Below, piece by piece: positions 42,808 through 52,370 of a DNA stretch of 64,000 nucleotides. The position numbers were made by a program, and so were the translations under genes. Source of the DNA: Epilithonimonas mollis (GTDB lineage Bacteria; Bacteroidota; Bacteroidia; Flavobacteriales; Weeksellaceae); contig NZ_FRAM01000003.1 in NCBI RefSeq assembly GCF_900142325.1, forward strand, positions 62,001 to 126,000, written 5' to 3'. Below the pieces are notes generated by a model, which was given only the letters and a program-made list of their open reading frames with translations, made no database searches and was not told the origin of the DNA. Position 1 is the stretch's first letter. Each line of letters opens with the position of its first letter.

Positions 42808-42843
42808 ATGCAAATGTTAACATCCGGGAACTTTAGATTTATT

Positions 42844-42851
42844 TATATTTG
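42844..42851 (+). promoter_or_regulatory. Promoter -7 element of the second acyl-CoA synthetase gene
   Basis: TATATTTG matches TANNTTTG, 32 bases before the start codon at 42884, just after the terminator of the first copy. Confidence 0.5.
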
Positions 42852-42883
42852 CGCCAAACGTAAGCTTAAAAATATAACAATCA

Positions 42884-44641
42884 ATGGAAGTAAAAAGGAT
42901 TTTCGATATTCCTTATTATTCGAAAGCGCATTTCGAAAAAGATGATTTTGTCTGTGATAAAAGAAACGGAAAATGGGAGAAAATATCCACAGAAGATTAT
43001 ATCAAAATTACCAACCAGCTCTCGAGAGCTTTACTGAATTACGGACTCAAAAAAGGCGATAAAATAGCATTAATTACTTCCACCAACAGAGTGGAATGGT
43101 GTTTTTTTGATCAGGCTGCTTTACAGATCGGTGTTGTCACAGTTCCGATTTATCCTTCTATCTCAAGTGAAGACTGTATTTACAATCTGGAAAATTCTGA
43201 TTCTAAAATCTGTGTTGTTTCTGATGATAAGCTGTATGAGAAAATCAATTCCATAAAAAGACAATTACCGGATCTGCAGGATATTTTCACATTCGACAAA
43301 GTCGATAATGTGAAAAACTGGAAAGAATTATTAGATCTGGGAAAAGACACTGCTATCCAGCAGGAAGTTGATTTTATTAAAAATTCTGTTTCAGAAGATG
43401 ATCTCGCCTCGATTATTTATACATCCGGCACAACCGGCAGACCAAAAGGCGTGATGCTGACGCATAAAAATATCGTTTCAGATGTTCTGGGCTGCGAAGA
43501 CAGAGTTCCTCATAAAGATTCTAAAAACCGTGGACTGAGCTTTCTTCCGCTTTGCCATGTATATGAAAGAATGGTCTTATACCTTTTCATGACAAATGGT
43601 ATTTCCATATATTTCGCCGAAAGCAATGAAAAGCTGAGCGAAAACCTGAAGGAAGTAAAACCGCAGTATATGACCGTGGTTCCGAGAATGGTGGAAAAAG
43701 TTTATGACGCCATCTACAAAAGAGGAACTGAGGCTGGCGGAATCAAATCCAGGATTTTTCTCTGGTCTCTGAAAATTGCAGAAAATTACAAACCGGGAAA
43801 ATCAAAATCTTTATCGCACATTATCGCTGATAAATTAGTCTTCAGTAAATGGAGAGATGGCCTTGGTGGCGACATTATCACTCTGGTTTCCGGTTCTGCT
43901 GCGCTTTCCAAACGGTTGAACACAATGTTTCATGCTGCCGGAATCCCCATCCTGGAAGGTTATGGATTGACGGAGACCTCACCTGTGATTGCTGTCAACA
44001 GTTTTGAGCATACCAAAATCGGTTCTGTCGGAAGACCAATCAAAAACATAGATTTGAAAGTCCGTGAAGATGGAGAAATCACTGTAAAAGGACCGACTGT
44101 TACACTAGGTTATTACAAGGATGAAATGCAGACAAAAGAAGCTTTTACAGAGGATGGTTATTTCAAAACAGGTGATATAGGAATTCTGGATGAGGATAAT
44201 TTTCTTTTTATCACGGACAGGAAAAAAGAAATGTTTAAAACTTCGGGGGGAAAATATGTTGCGCCTCAGGTAATTGAAAATCTGGCCAAAGCCTCCCAGT
44301 TCATCGAACAGATTATGGTAGTCGGCGATGGTGAAAAAATGCCGACGGCTTTGGTTCAGCCGGATTTTGAATTCGCAAAAAACTGGGCTTTGAAAAATAA
44401 TATCAACATTGGAAATACTCCGGAAGAAATCGCAGGTTCTAAAGATTTAAAATCCGAGATAGAAAAGGAAATTGCAAAAATCAATGAACATTTAGGAAAT
44501 TGGGAACAGGTCAAAAAGATCGAACTGACACCGGAGATCTGGACCGAAGATAACGGACTTCTGACCCCGACGCTGAAACTGAAAAGAAAGGCTATCAAAG
44601 CCTACTTTATCAAGTTATATGATAAAATGTATGACAGATAA
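42884..44641 (+). CDS. Long-chain fatty acid CoA ligase (copy 2)
   Basis: 585 residues, a tandem paralogue of the previous gene with the same motifs: IIYTSGTTGRPKGVMLTHKNIV, LPLCHVYERMVLY, GYGLTETSPVIAVNSF, DGYFKTGDIGILDEDNFLFI and TPTLKLKRKAIKAYF at the end. Large blocks are identical to copy 1 (for example LFITDRKKEMFKTSGGK and ENLAKAS), so the pair arose by duplication. The two copies have separate promoters and a terminator between them, which suggests different regulation or chain-length preference. Confidence 0.92.
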   Translation: MEVKRIFDIPYYSKAHFEKDDFVCDKRNGKWEKISTEDYIKITNQLSRALLNYGLKKGDKIALITSTNRVEWCFFDQAALQIGVVTVPIYPSISSEDCIYNLENSDSKICVVSDDKLYEKINSIKRQLPDLQDIFTFDKVDNVKNWKELLDLGKDTAIQQEVDFIKNSVSEDDLASIIYTSGTTGRPKGVMLTHKNIVSDVLGCEDRVPHKDSKNRGLSFLPLCHVYERMVLYLFMTNGISIYFAESNEKLSENLKEVKPQYMTVVPRMVEKVYDAIYKRGTEAGGIKSRIFLWSLKIAENYKPGKSKSLSHIIADKLVFSKWRDGLGGDIITLVSGSAALSKRLNTMFHAAGIPILEGYGLTETSPVIAVNSFEHTKIGSVGRPIKNIDLKVREDGEITVKGPTVTLGYYKDEMQTKEAFTEDGYFKTGDIGILDEDNFLFITDRKKEMFKTSGGKYVAPQVIENLAKASQFIEQIMVVGDGEKMPTALVQPDFEFAKNWALKNNINIGNTPEEIAGSKDLKSEIEKEIAKINEHLGNWEQVKKIELTPEIWTEDNGLLTPTLKLKRKAIKAYFIKLYDKMYDR

Positions 44642-44671
44642 AAACCATCAATGATAAAAAAATCACAATAA

Positions 44672-44911
44672 ATGCTTATAACCCGAACAGAATTAATAAA
44701 AATCTGTGACAAATATATTGCCGAGGAACTCAGCAAGGATGAGCTCATTCATTTTGCAAGAACGGTAATGTTTGATGATGAAAACAGGTTCGAATGTGAA
44801 GATGAACTGGTAGAAGATATATTATCTCAATGGGATTATGCGAAAACCCAATCAAAAATCAATATGAAAAGTATTCAGTTTTTGCGGGATGCACTTCTGG
44901 AAATTGAATAA
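44672..44911 (+). CDS. Small acidic protein of unknown function
   Basis: 79 residues, rich in Glu, Asp and Lys: RTELIKICDKYIAEELSKDE near the N terminus and a helical C-terminal half. The start ATG lies 30 bases after the acyl-CoA synthetase stop codon, and a strong terminator follows directly. Size and charge resemble a small regulatory or binding protein, but I recognise no family. Its coding nature is supported by the tight fit between neighbours and the terminator. Confidence 0.6.
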   Translation: MLITRTELIKICDKYIAEELSKDELIHFARTVMFDDENRFECEDELVEDILSQWDYAKTQSKINMKSIQFLRDALLEIE

Positions 44912-44923
44912 TTTTATAATTAA

Positions 44924-44956
44924 AAAAATTCCCCGGATAATCTCCGGGGAATTTTT
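44924..44956. terminator. Bidirectional terminator between the small gene and prmA
   Basis: A perfect 14-bp stem (AAAAATTCCCCGGA / TCCGGGGAATTTTT) with a five-base loop and A/T runs at the stem ends. It serves the plus-strand small gene and the minus-strand prmA. Confidence 0.9.
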
Positions 44957-44979
44957 ATTTCTGCGATTAAACCATATTT

Positions 44980-45807
44980 TTACTTGGTCAACAACAAAGA
45001 AACCCACTCCTCTCTCTGGATTTTTTTATCGAGCTTCAGATTTTGTTCGGTACAAACCTCCAGAATATCATCCACATCAAAGAAACAAAGTCCGGAAAGT
45101 AATAGTTTTCCGCCATCCTCCAAAACGGAAACATAAGTCGGGATGTCGGAAATCAGGATATTCCTGTTGATGTTAGCTAAGATAATTTCAAATTTTTCCT
45201 TGCCTAAATTATCCGCAGTTCCCAGTTCAATATCCAATTCTACATTGTTACGTTGTGCATTTTCTTTGGAATTTTCTACAGACCATTCATCAATATCAAT
45301 AGCCACGGTTCTTCCCGCTCCTTTTTGTTTGGCAAAGATTGCTAAAACCGAAGTTCCACAACCCATATCCAGTACTTTTTTGTTCTCCAGCTCCATCTCC
45401 AGCATTTGCTGAATCATCAGATGTGTCGTCGGATGATGACCTGTCCCGAAAGACATTTTCGGTTGAATTACAATCTCGTTCATTTCCGGATTCGGTTCGT
45501 GGAATTCTGCCCGGATCAGGACTTTATCTTCAACATTGATAGGCGAAAAATTCTTTTCCCATTCCTCATTCCAGTTGATATTCGGCATCTCTTTGTAGGT
45601 GTAAGAAATCTCCACTTCCTTGTTTTGCAGAAGGTAAATATTTTGCAATTCTTCTTCGTTAAAAAGATCTTTTTGGACATAACCAAGAATGCCGTCATAT
45701 TCTTCCGTGAAGCTGTCAAAGCCGATTTCTATAAGCTCTGCCATTAATATTTCGTTCCAGGGTTGTAGAGGTTTTATTTTGAAATTGAATTCTAAGTAAG
45801 CTGCCAT
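44980..45807 (-). CDS. prmA: Ribosomal protein L11 methyltransferase
   Basis: 275 residues. The SAM-binding block is VLDMGCGTSVLAIFAKQKGA, preceded by FGTGHHPTTHLM and followed by EIILANINRNILI, all characteristic of PrmA. It trimethylates lysines and the N terminus of L11. Its own promoter element is at 45822-45829. Confidence 0.92.
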   Translation of the reverse strand: MAAYLEFNFKIKPLQPWNEILMAELIEIGFDSFTEEYDGILGYVQKDLFNEEELQNIYLLQNKEVEISYTYKEMPNINWNEEWEKNFSPINVEDKVLIRAEFHEPNPEMNEIVIQPKMSFGTGHHPTTHLMIQQMLEMELENKKVLDMGCGTSVLAIFAKQKGAGRTVAIDIDEWSVENSKENAQRNNVELDIELGTADNLGKEKFEIILANINRNILISDIPTYVSVLEDGGKLLLSGLCFFDVDDILEVCTEQNLKLDKKIQREEWVSLLLTK

Positions 45808-45821
45808 TGTATAATTTTTTG

Positions 45822-45829
45822 CAAATTTA
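45822..45829 (-). promoter_or_regulatory. Promoter -7 element of prmA
   Basis: TAAATTTG on the minus strand, matching TANNTTTG, 14 bases before the start codon at 45807. Confidence 0.5.
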
Positions 45830-45958
45830 GGTTATTTTAAATTTTAAGAAAATGAGAGTTTATCACAAATGCGCAAGGAATATATTTATAAAAAAATTTA
45901 ATTTTCTTGTGCCTTATAACAACTTATGAATAAAAAGAATATTTGCTTTTGGGTTAAA

Positions 45959-47758
45959 CTAATTCATCTTAATCTGATACGTAAATCCAACGTGGAACCA
46001 TCGTCCAGGCATTGGAACCAGATTAGTTTCCACATATTTCGCATTCGTCAGATTGTTGATTAACACGTAGAAATTGAGGTCTTTGTATCGGAAATTCAAT
46101 TGTTCATCCAGCGTATTGTAACTGCCGAGATTCACACGTTCCGTATATCGGTAAATCAACTGATTGCTGAAAAAATTCAGAAACTTCAAATCGATCTGAC
46201 CTACTAATTGATGCCTCAGATTCTGTAAACTATATCTCGAAAATGCTTTATCAACATCCAGATTATCGAGATAAGTATAATTGATACGATAATTCAGAAA
46301 TGTAAAAAGTTGGTGTTTAAATTCTGTCTCAAAACCTTTCAAATGAATTTTCGCTACATTTTCGGCTATCCAAGGACTATTTGGTGTATCTTTTTGCCAA
46401 TCGATTCCGCTTTTGGTATTTCTTATGAAACCGCTGACTTTCGCCAATATTTTCTTATTTTGGAAGCGATAACCCAGCTCTGAAGAAACAGAATTCTCAG
46501 GAATCAGATTAGGATTTCCCCGCTCAGTCGGGCTTACATAATATAAATCAGTGAAAGTGGGAATCCGGAAACCTTTAGAAATCGTTCCGAAAATTTTATG
46601 ATCTGAATTAAAGACATAACCAACATCCATTCCCGGATAAAAGAAATTATCTCCCGAATAACTTGCCCAGCTTGCGCCGGGATTCACTTCCAGTTTTTGA
46701 TTAAATAATTTAAACTGATGGTCAAAAAACAATTGTGTTATGTCTCTTTTTCTCTTTCCAAGATTACTGCTGGTTAAAAATTCCCTTCTGTAGTCCACAC
46801 CAAAATTGGTGATTCCGAGTGAAGATTCATAAGATAAATTGATGGTTCCGCCAGCGTTATTACCGATGTGCATATTCCTGTAAAACAAAGGATTTTCACG
46901 CTTCAGCAAGTACATATCCTGACCTCTCCTCCAATAAAGACTGGAATTAACCGAAAGTTTCCGGAACTTCTGCTGATATTGTAAGCTAACCACAGAAGCC
47001 TGGGTTTCCTCGTATTGATTGGTGTAAGATGGCGATGCGTAAAAACCATTTGCCCCAAATTTCTTCTCAGAGAAACCGGCTTGCAAGCTAAAATTTCCTT
47101 CATTCAGCCTTAATTTGTTTTGATAAAAAACATTCCTGATTTGATAATCCGTATTGAAACGATAACCGTCCGATGCACCATTGCTCACCGTTAAAAGATT
47201 GGAAAATTTTTCCGAACCGAATGTTCCTGATGCCGACAAATCATAGGCCTTAAAATCGCCACCATGCGCTTTCACGGTCACTTTTTCATCCGAAGAAGAT
47301 TTTGTCACAATATTGACAACACCTGCAAAAACATTCTGTCCATAGAGTTTTGCTGATGAACCTTTCATAATTTCGATCCGCTCGACCGCCGAAATATCAA
47401 ACGGAATATTGAATGTATTATGACCCGTCTGCGAATCGTTCATCCTGATACCGTTAATCAAAATCAAAACCTGTTCAAACGAACTTCCCCGAATCGAAAT
47501 ATCACTCTGGACACCGTTGGAACCTCGTCTTCTGATATCCAATCCGGAATGGAACTGCAATAACTCATCGATGCTTGTCGCCGGACTATTTTCGATCTCT
47601 TGCTTGGTGATGACCGTCACGTTTTCATTCACATTATTATAAGGAGTTGATAAAAACCGGCCTTGTAGTTGAACCTCATCGATTCCCTTTTCCTGATTCT
47701 GCGACCATAAATTCTGCTGAACAGCCAATACAGAAATTGCAAGAATTATTTTTTTCAT
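45959..47758 (-). CDS. TonB-dependent outer-membrane receptor
   Basis: 599 residues from the ATG at 47758 (MKKIILAISVLAV); an in-frame upstream ATG gives a non-signal extension and is not used. Signal peptide to about residue 20. The plug domain shows VTVITKQEIENSPATSIDELLQ, LLQFHSGLDIRRRG, IRMNDSQTGHN and VERIEIMKGSSAKLYG; the rest is a 22-strand barrel ending in an aromatic C terminus. It looks like a BtuB/FecA-type importer; the plug does not reveal the substrate, and no cobalamin riboswitch is visible upstream. A TATCTTTG promoter element is at 47831-47838. Confidence 0.85.
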   Translation of the reverse strand: MKKIILAISVLAVQQNLWSQNQEKGIDEVQLQGRFLSTPYNNVNENVTVITKQEIENSPATSIDELLQFHSGLDIRRRGSNGVQSDISIRGSSFEQVLILINGIRMNDSQTGHNTFNIPFDISAVERIEIMKGSSAKLYGQNVFAGVVNIVTKSSSDEKVTVKAHGGDFKAYDLSASGTFGSEKFSNLLTVSNGASDGYRFNTDYQIRNVFYQNKLRLNEGNFSLQAGFSEKKFGANGFYASPSYTNQYEETQASVVSLQYQQKFRKLSVNSSLYWRRGQDMYLLKRENPLFYRNMHIGNNAGGTINLSYESSLGITNFGVDYRREFLTSSNLGKRKRDITQLFFDHQFKLFNQKLEVNPGASWASYSGDNFFYPGMDVGYVFNSDHKIFGTISKGFRIPTFTDLYYVSPTERGNPNLIPENSVSSELGYRFQNKKILAKVSGFIRNTKSGIDWQKDTPNSPWIAENVAKIHLKGFETEFKHQLFTFLNYRINYTYLDNLDVDKAFSRYSLQNLRHQLVGQIDLKFLNFFSNQLIYRYTERVNLGSYNTLDEQLNFRYKDLNFYVLINNLTNAKYVETNLVPMPGRWFHVGFTYQIKMN

Positions 47759-47830
47759 AAGTAGATTTATTATTTTGAAAGACCAGGCAATCATTCGATC
47801 TTATAGTAATTCCCTTCAGATAATCGGGCG

Positions 47831-47838
47831 CAAAGATA
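47831..47838 (-). promoter_or_regulatory. Promoter -7 element of the TonB receptor gene
   Basis: TATCTTTG on the minus strand, matching TANNTTTG, 72 bases before the start codon at 47758. Confidence 0.45.
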
Positions 47839-47986
47839 ATTTTTCTATGCAAAACCATCGAAACAAAAATCACGAAAACGGGTAATTGCATAACATTATT
47901 TTTTGATAGAGATTTGGTTTCAGAAACTTAATGATAACCGAAAGCCGAAGCGGTAAAAAATAGGCTAACAAATAAAAAATTAGATT

Positions 47987-48547
47987 ATGAAAGCAAAATT
48001 ACAGGAACAAGACTTCAAAAATGCAGCAAAAGCACTTAACTGCGAAGTGGCTGCTATCAAAGCTGTTGCAGAAGTAGAATCCAGATCAGACGGTTTCCTG
48101 CCAACAGATGAGCCGGTCATTCTTTTCGAAAGACATATTTTTTCGAAACTTACAAAAGGAATATTTGATAAGTCCCATCCGAATATCTCCAATCCGACAT
48201 CAGGTGGCTATGGAACAGTTTCTCAACAGCACAAAAGATTGCAGACAGCTGTGGCATTAGACAGGAATGCGGCTTTAATGTCCGCATCGTGGGGAAAGTT
48301 CCAGATTATGGGTTTCAATTTTACATTAGCTGGTTATAATAGCCTTCAGCAATTTGTCACAGCAATGTACAGCTCAGAAGCTGAGCATCTTAGCGCATTT
48401 GTACAATACATCAAAAACACTTTTCTGGATGATGAACTTCGCGATAAAAGATGGACTGATTTTGCAAGAAAATATAACGGACCATTGTATTATAAAAATA
48501 AATACGATACAAAACTGGCAGCCGCTTACAAAAAATATAAAAATTAA
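47987..48547 (+). CDS. N-acetylmuramidase (DUF3380-type endolysin-like)
   Basis: 186 residues without a signal peptide. The block AVAEVESRSDGFLPTDEPVILFERHIF contains the likely catalytic Glu (E31) in a VES-type motif followed by the ILFERH segment that marks the DUF3380 N-acetylmuramidase family, and LMSASWGKFQIMGFNF and FARKYNGPLYYKNKYD complete the fold. It should cleave the glycan strand of peptidoglycan. Proteins like this are mostly phage endolysins. Here there is no phage structural gene nearby. It heads a three-gene plus-strand cassette; the next gene begins five bases after its stop codon. Confidence 0.85.
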   Translation: MKAKLQEQDFKNAAKALNCEVAAIKAVAEVESRSDGFLPTDEPVILFERHIFSKLTKGIFDKSHPNISNPTSGGYGTVSQQHKRLQTAVALDRNAALMSASWGKFQIMGFNFTLAGYNSLQQFVTAMYSSEAEHLSAFVQYIKNTFLDDELRDKRWTDFARKYNGPLYYKNKYDTKLAAAYKKYKN

Positions 48548-48551
48548 AAAG

Positions 48552-48845
48552 ATGGAGGACAGACTTGAACTAATGAAAAAATATGCTAATTACTATAGAC
48601 CAGAAAGATTTACATATCTAATTATCAGCATCTTGGTTTTTATAGTATTGCTTTTTTTCGTCGTTTATCAAATTTGGAATGATAAGACAAATCTGGGACA
48701 GACACTATCACTGATGTCCGCATTTTTCGGAACGGGCGGCATTTTGACTTATTCTATTTCTCAATTATTCAAATTTATGGATAAGGTTGATGAAAATATA
48801 GGAAGATATTATTCTGACAATGCCGGAAAACCTGAAATAAACTGA
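48552..48845 (+). CDS. Small protein with two membrane helices, holin-like in size and layout
   Basis: 97 residues from the ATG at 48552; a longer frame upstream overlaps the muramidase and is not used. Two hydrophobic helices lie at about 21-42 and 50-72, with charged ends (MEDRLELMKKYANYYRPER and KFMDKVDENIGRYY). I know no family for it. Its size, two helices and position right after a signal-less muramidase resemble phage holins, but sequence alone does not show this. Confidence 0.65.
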   Translation: MEDRLELMKKYANYYRPERFTYLIISILVFIVLLFFVVYQIWNDKTNLGQTLSLMSAFFGTGGILTYSISQLFKFMDKVDENIGRYYSDNAGKPEIN

Positions 48846-48849
48846 TGGT

Positions 48850-49446
48850 ATGGAAACAACTTTTGTAAAAACAAGAAGAGAACAATTATCGTTTTTTGGA
48901 TTTATTTTCCTTGCTTTAGGATTTATTGGACTCCTGTTATATGGTAATTATATGAATAACGTACTGGATAAAAAAATTCAGAACCTGAAAGATGAGCAGG
49001 CAAAATTTGAATTAAAGAAAAAAGAAAATTCACAATTAACAATGCTGATTCCTAAAAAAGATTCGGCAAAACTGAATAAAATTATCGAAATTTCCAAAAC
49101 CCAGATCAATGCTGTAGAAACAAAGACTATTCTGAAAACTGATGAAAATACTAAGTCCGTAGTCTATATACAAGTAGGAAGCGAAAAGACTTTGGCCTCT
49201 CTTAAACAAGAAGACTTCATCAATAAAATAAGCGGTGACGGATATAAAGTAATAGATGAATATGATCTGGAAGAAGGCAAGGCGAATAATCAGATAAGGT
49301 TCTTCAATCTTGAAGATAAAATCCTTGCAGAAAATCTGTCTGTCAGAATAAAAAGGAATTTCCCGGAAATTATTCTGACCACAAAATTTGTAAAGCTGCC
49401 TAAGACCAGGATACCAGCCGGACAATTGGAAGTATGGATCGAATAA
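48850..49446 (+). CDS. Single-pass membrane protein with coiled coil and globular C-terminal domain
   Basis: 198 residues. One helix at about 14-34, then a charged coiled-coil-like segment (YMNNVLDKKIQNLKDEQAKF, about 37-60), then a domain of about 130 residues. Its end, IRFFNLEDKILAENLSVRIK followed by a PAGQLEVWIE tail, recalls a recurring module I have seen at the C terminus of bacterial caspase-like and signalling proteins (R-aromatic-aromatic near an ED pair, then P-x-G-x-LE-x-W at the end). This likeness is by eye. The gene starts four bases after the previous stop, so the three genes are one cassette; a terminator follows at 49469-49503. Confidence 0.6.
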   Translation: METTFVKTRREQLSFFGFIFLALGFIGLLLYGNYMNNVLDKKIQNLKDEQAKFELKKKENSQLTMLIPKKDSAKLNKIIEISKTQINAVETKTILKTDENTKSVVYIQVGSEKTLASLKQEDFINKISGDGYKVIDEYDLEEGKANNQIRFFNLEDKILAENLSVRIKRNFPEIILTTKFVKLPKTRIPAGQLEVWIE

Positions 49447-49468
49447 CCCATACTCACATCTAATCTAT

Positions 49469-49503
49469 ATTGCCAAAGCCTTATGTCTTTGGCAATAATT
49501 TTT
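49469..49503 (+). terminator. Terminator after the muramidase cassette
   Basis: ATTGCCAAAG and CTTTGGCAAT form a perfect ten-base stem with an eight-base loop, followed by AATTTTT. It separates the cassette from uvrA. Confidence 0.78.
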
Positions 49504-49528
49504 AGCATTAAAATCATTTATATTTTCG

Positions 49529-49536
49529 TAAATTTG
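49529..49536 (+). promoter_or_regulatory. Promoter -7 element of uvrA
   Basis: TAAATTTG matches TANNTTTG, 17 bases before the start codon at 49554. Confidence 0.5.
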
Positions 49537-49553
49537 TAGGTCTTATTTTTACT

Positions 49554-52343
49554 ATGGCTACAGCTTCTGAAATCGATATCAAAAAATATATTTTCGTTAA
49601 AAACGCACACCTCAACAACCTGAAACACATCGACGTTCTGATTCCGAAGAACAAGCTGATTGTGATCACAGGTGTATCGGGAAGTGGAAAATCATCACTG
49701 GCTTTCGACACCATTTATGCCGAAGGACAAAGGCGTTATGTGGAAAGTCTGAGTTCCTATGCACGTCAGTTTTTGGGTAAATTGGAAAAACCAAAAATTG
49801 ATGATATCAAAGGTTTGGCTCCATCGATTGCAATTCAGCAAAAAGTAATTTCTTCCAATCCGCGTTCTACGGTCGGGACTTCTACGGAGATTTACGATTA
49901 TATGAAATTACTGTTCGCCAGAGTTGGAAGAACTTATTCGCCGATATCGGGCGAGGAAGTGAAGAAAGACAGCGTGACGGATGTGATAGATTTCATCAAG
50001 GCTTCCAAAAAAGATTCCACTTTTTTATTGTTAACACCTTTGACCTTCGAGAAAGAAATATTTGCTGAATTACTTAAAACCCTTAAAGTTTCAGGTTTCA
50101 CCAGATTGGAAGTGAACGGAAATCTTGCCGGAATCGAGGATTTGGAATCTTTCGGATTCACGCCCGAAAAGGATATGACGATTAATCTCGTGATCGACAG
50201 ATTCAGTTATGAGGAAGATGAGAATTTCCTGCAACGTTTAGCAGATTCTATCCAAATGGCTTTTTATGAAGGTCACGGCTATTGTTCACTTAAAAATACA
50301 GAAACAGGGAAAACCCGTGAGTTTTCCAATAAATTTGAATTAGACGGCATCGTTTTCAACGAACCGAATGTTCATTATTTCAGCTTCAACAATCCTTATG
50401 GTGCTTGCCCGACTTGCGAAGGTTACGGAAAAGTGATTGGGATTGATGAAGATCTGGTGATTCCGAACAAAAACCTGTCGCTTCACGAGGATGCAGTCGC
50501 TTCATGGAAAGGCGAAAGCATGAGCGAATGGAAAAAGGATTTCATAAAAAAAGCTAAAGACTTCCCTATTCATAAGCCTTATCATCAACTGACCAAAGAG
50601 CAGAAACAATATCTTTGGAAAGGCGACAAAACCAGAAATTTCCCGAGCATTGATAATTTTTTCAAAATGCTGGAGGAAAATCTATACAAAATCCAATACA
50701 GGGTGATGCTTTCCCGTTACCGTGGAAAAACCATTTGCCACGAATGCGAAGGCCTGAGATTGCGAGAAGAAACAAGCTGGGTAAAAATAGACGGACATAA
50801 TATTCAGTCTTTGATCGAATTGCCTTTGGATGAACTGCTTCCATTAATCAAAACTTTAAAACTCAACGACCACGACAGAGAAATAGCCAAACGACTGACT
50901 TACGAAATCGAAACAAGACTAGAATTTTTGACGAAAGTTGGTCTGGGTTATCTGACACTAAACAGAACATCGAACACTCTTTCCGGCGGAGAAAGCCAGA
51001 GAATTAATCTGGCAACCAGCTTAGGAAGCTCATTGGTTGGTTCCATTTATATTTTGGATGAGCCAAGTATTGGTCTGCATTCAAGGGATACAGAAAATCT
51101 GATTGGTGTTTTGAAACAATTGCGAGACCTGGGAAATACCGTGATTGTTGTTGAACATGATGAAGACGTAATGCGAGAAGCAGATTATATTATCGATATT
51201 GGTCCGGAAGCGGGTTATCTTGGTGGTGATTTGGTTTTCAGTGGCGATTATAAGGAAATGATGAAATCCGATACTTTGACAGCGAAATATCTGAATGGCG
51301 ATTTGGAAATCGAAATTCCTGTAAAACGAAGAAAGACAAAAGAATTTATTGAAATAAAAGGTGCTCGTCAAAATAATCTGAAGAATGTTGATGTCAATAT
51401 TCCATTGGAATGTCTCACTGTTGTCACCGGCGTTTCCGGAAGTGGAAAATCAACACTGATGAAAGAAGTGATGACAAATGCGATTCAGATTCAACTCGGA
51501 ATGGGTGGAAAAAAAACGGATTATGATTCGGTAGAATTTCCAAAAAAACTGATTCAGAATATCGAATTGATTGACCAAAACCCGATTGGAAAATCATCCC
51601 GTTCCAATCCTGTGACTTATCTGAAAGCTTATGATGATATCCGTGACCTTTTTGCTAAACAAAAATCTGCGAAAGTTCAAGGTTTGAAACCGAAACATTT
51701 CTCTTTCAACGTAGATGGCGGACGATGCGACGAATGTAAAGGCGACGGTGTGATTACTGTTTCGATGCAGTTTATGGCAGACATCGAGCTGGAATGTGAA
51801 GTTTGCCACGGAACACGCTTCAAGAAAGAAATCCTCGAAATAAAATACGACGAGAAGAACATTTCCGATATTCTTCATATGACGGTTGATGAAGCGTTAG
51901 AATTTTTCAAAGAAAACCATGAAGAAAAAATCGCTACCAAACTAAAACCACTTCAGGATGTTGGTTTGGGTTATCTTCAACTCGGTCAGTCCTCTTCTAC
52001 TCTTTCCGGTGGAGAAGCGCAGAGAGTAAAGTTGGCGTCTTTCCTTGTAAAAGGTGTGACGACGGAAAAAACTTTATTTGTATTTGACGAGCCTTCAACT
52101 GGTTTGCATTTCCACGATATCAAAAAATTATTGAAATCGCTTCAGGCATTGATAGAATTAGGACATTCGGTGGTGGTGATTGAACATCAGCCGGATATAA
52201 TCAAGTGTGCAGACCATATTATAGATGTTGGCCCCAATGCAGGAAAATACGGTGGCGAGATAGTTTTCACAGGGACACCGGAAGATTTGATTAAAGAGAA
52301 AAAATCTTTTACTGCGAAGTATATTGCGGAGAAACTAAAATAA
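49554..52343 (+). CDS. uvrA: Excinuclease ABC subunit A
   Basis: 929 residues. Two ABC ATPase halves: first Walker [13 protein letters not shown] and second [13 protein letters not shown], each with a signature motif (LSGGESQRI and LSGGEAQRV) and Walker B ([14 protein letters not shown]). Zinc cysteines CPTCEGYG...CHECEG and CDECKGDG...CEVCHGTR are all present. UvrA finds bulky DNA lesions with UvrB. It has its own promoter; the terminator after it is bidirectional. Confidence 0.95.
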   Translation: MATASEIDIKKYIFVKNAHLNNLKHIDVLIPKNKLIVITGVSGSGKSSLAFDTIYAEGQRRYVESLSSYARQFLGKLEKPKIDDIKGLAPSIAIQQKVISSNPRSTVGTSTEIYDYMKLLFARVGRTYSPISGEEVKKDSVTDVIDFIKASKKDSTFLLLTPLTFEKEIFAELLKTLKVSGFTRLEVNGNLAGIEDLESFGFTPEKDMTINLVIDRFSYEEDENFLQRLADSIQMAFYEGHGYCSLKNTETGKTREFSNKFELDGIVFNEPNVHYFSFNNPYGACPTCEGYGKVIGIDEDLVIPNKNLSLHEDAVASWKGESMSEWKKDFIKKAKDFPIHKPYHQLTKEQKQYLWKGDKTRNFPSIDNFFKMLEENLYKIQYRVMLSRYRGKTICHECEGLRLREETSWVKIDGHNIQSLIELPLDELLPLIKTLKLNDHDREIAKRLTYEIETRLEFLTKVGLGYLTLNRTSNTLSGGESQRINLATSLGSSLVGSIYILDEPSIGLHSRDTENLIGVLKQLRDLGNTVIVVEHDEDVMREADYIIDIGPEAGYLGGDLVFSGDYKEMMKSDTLTAKYLNGDLEIEIPVKRRKTKEFIEIKGARQNNLKNVDVNIPLECLTVVTGVSGSGKSTLMKEVMTNAIQIQLGMGGKKTDYDSVEFPKKLIQNIELIDQNPIGKSSRSNPVTYLKAYDDIRDLFAKQKSAKVQGLKPKHFSFNVDGGRCDECKGDGVITVSMQFMADIELECEVCHGTRFKKEILEIKYDEKNISDILHMTVDEALEFFKENHEEKIATKLKPLQDVGLGYLQLGQSSSTLSGGEAQRVKLASFLVKGVTTEKTLFVFDEPSTGLHFHDIKKLLKSLQALIELGHSVVVIEHQPDIIKCADHIIDVGPNAGKYGGEIVFTGTPEDLIKEKKSFTAKYIAEKLK

Positions 52344-52370
52344 AAAGAGAGTCAAATGACTCTCTTTCTT
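52344..52370. terminator. Bidirectional terminator between uvrA and the NAD(P)-binding gene
   Basis: AAAGAGAGTC and GACTCTCTTT form a ten-base stem with a four-base loop, with a T-rich run on the plus side. Confidence 0.82.

Noticed and set aside
42160-42813. 217-codon minus-strand frame overlapping the first acyl-CoA synthetase gene
   Set aside because: Antisense of a well-supported enzyme, composition Phe/Ser-rich, no family likeness.
47759-47986. Search for a cobalamin or other riboswitch upstream of the TonB receptor
   Set aside because: Only a TATCTTTG element and AT-rich sequence are visible; no conserved B12-box-like or multi-stem structure.
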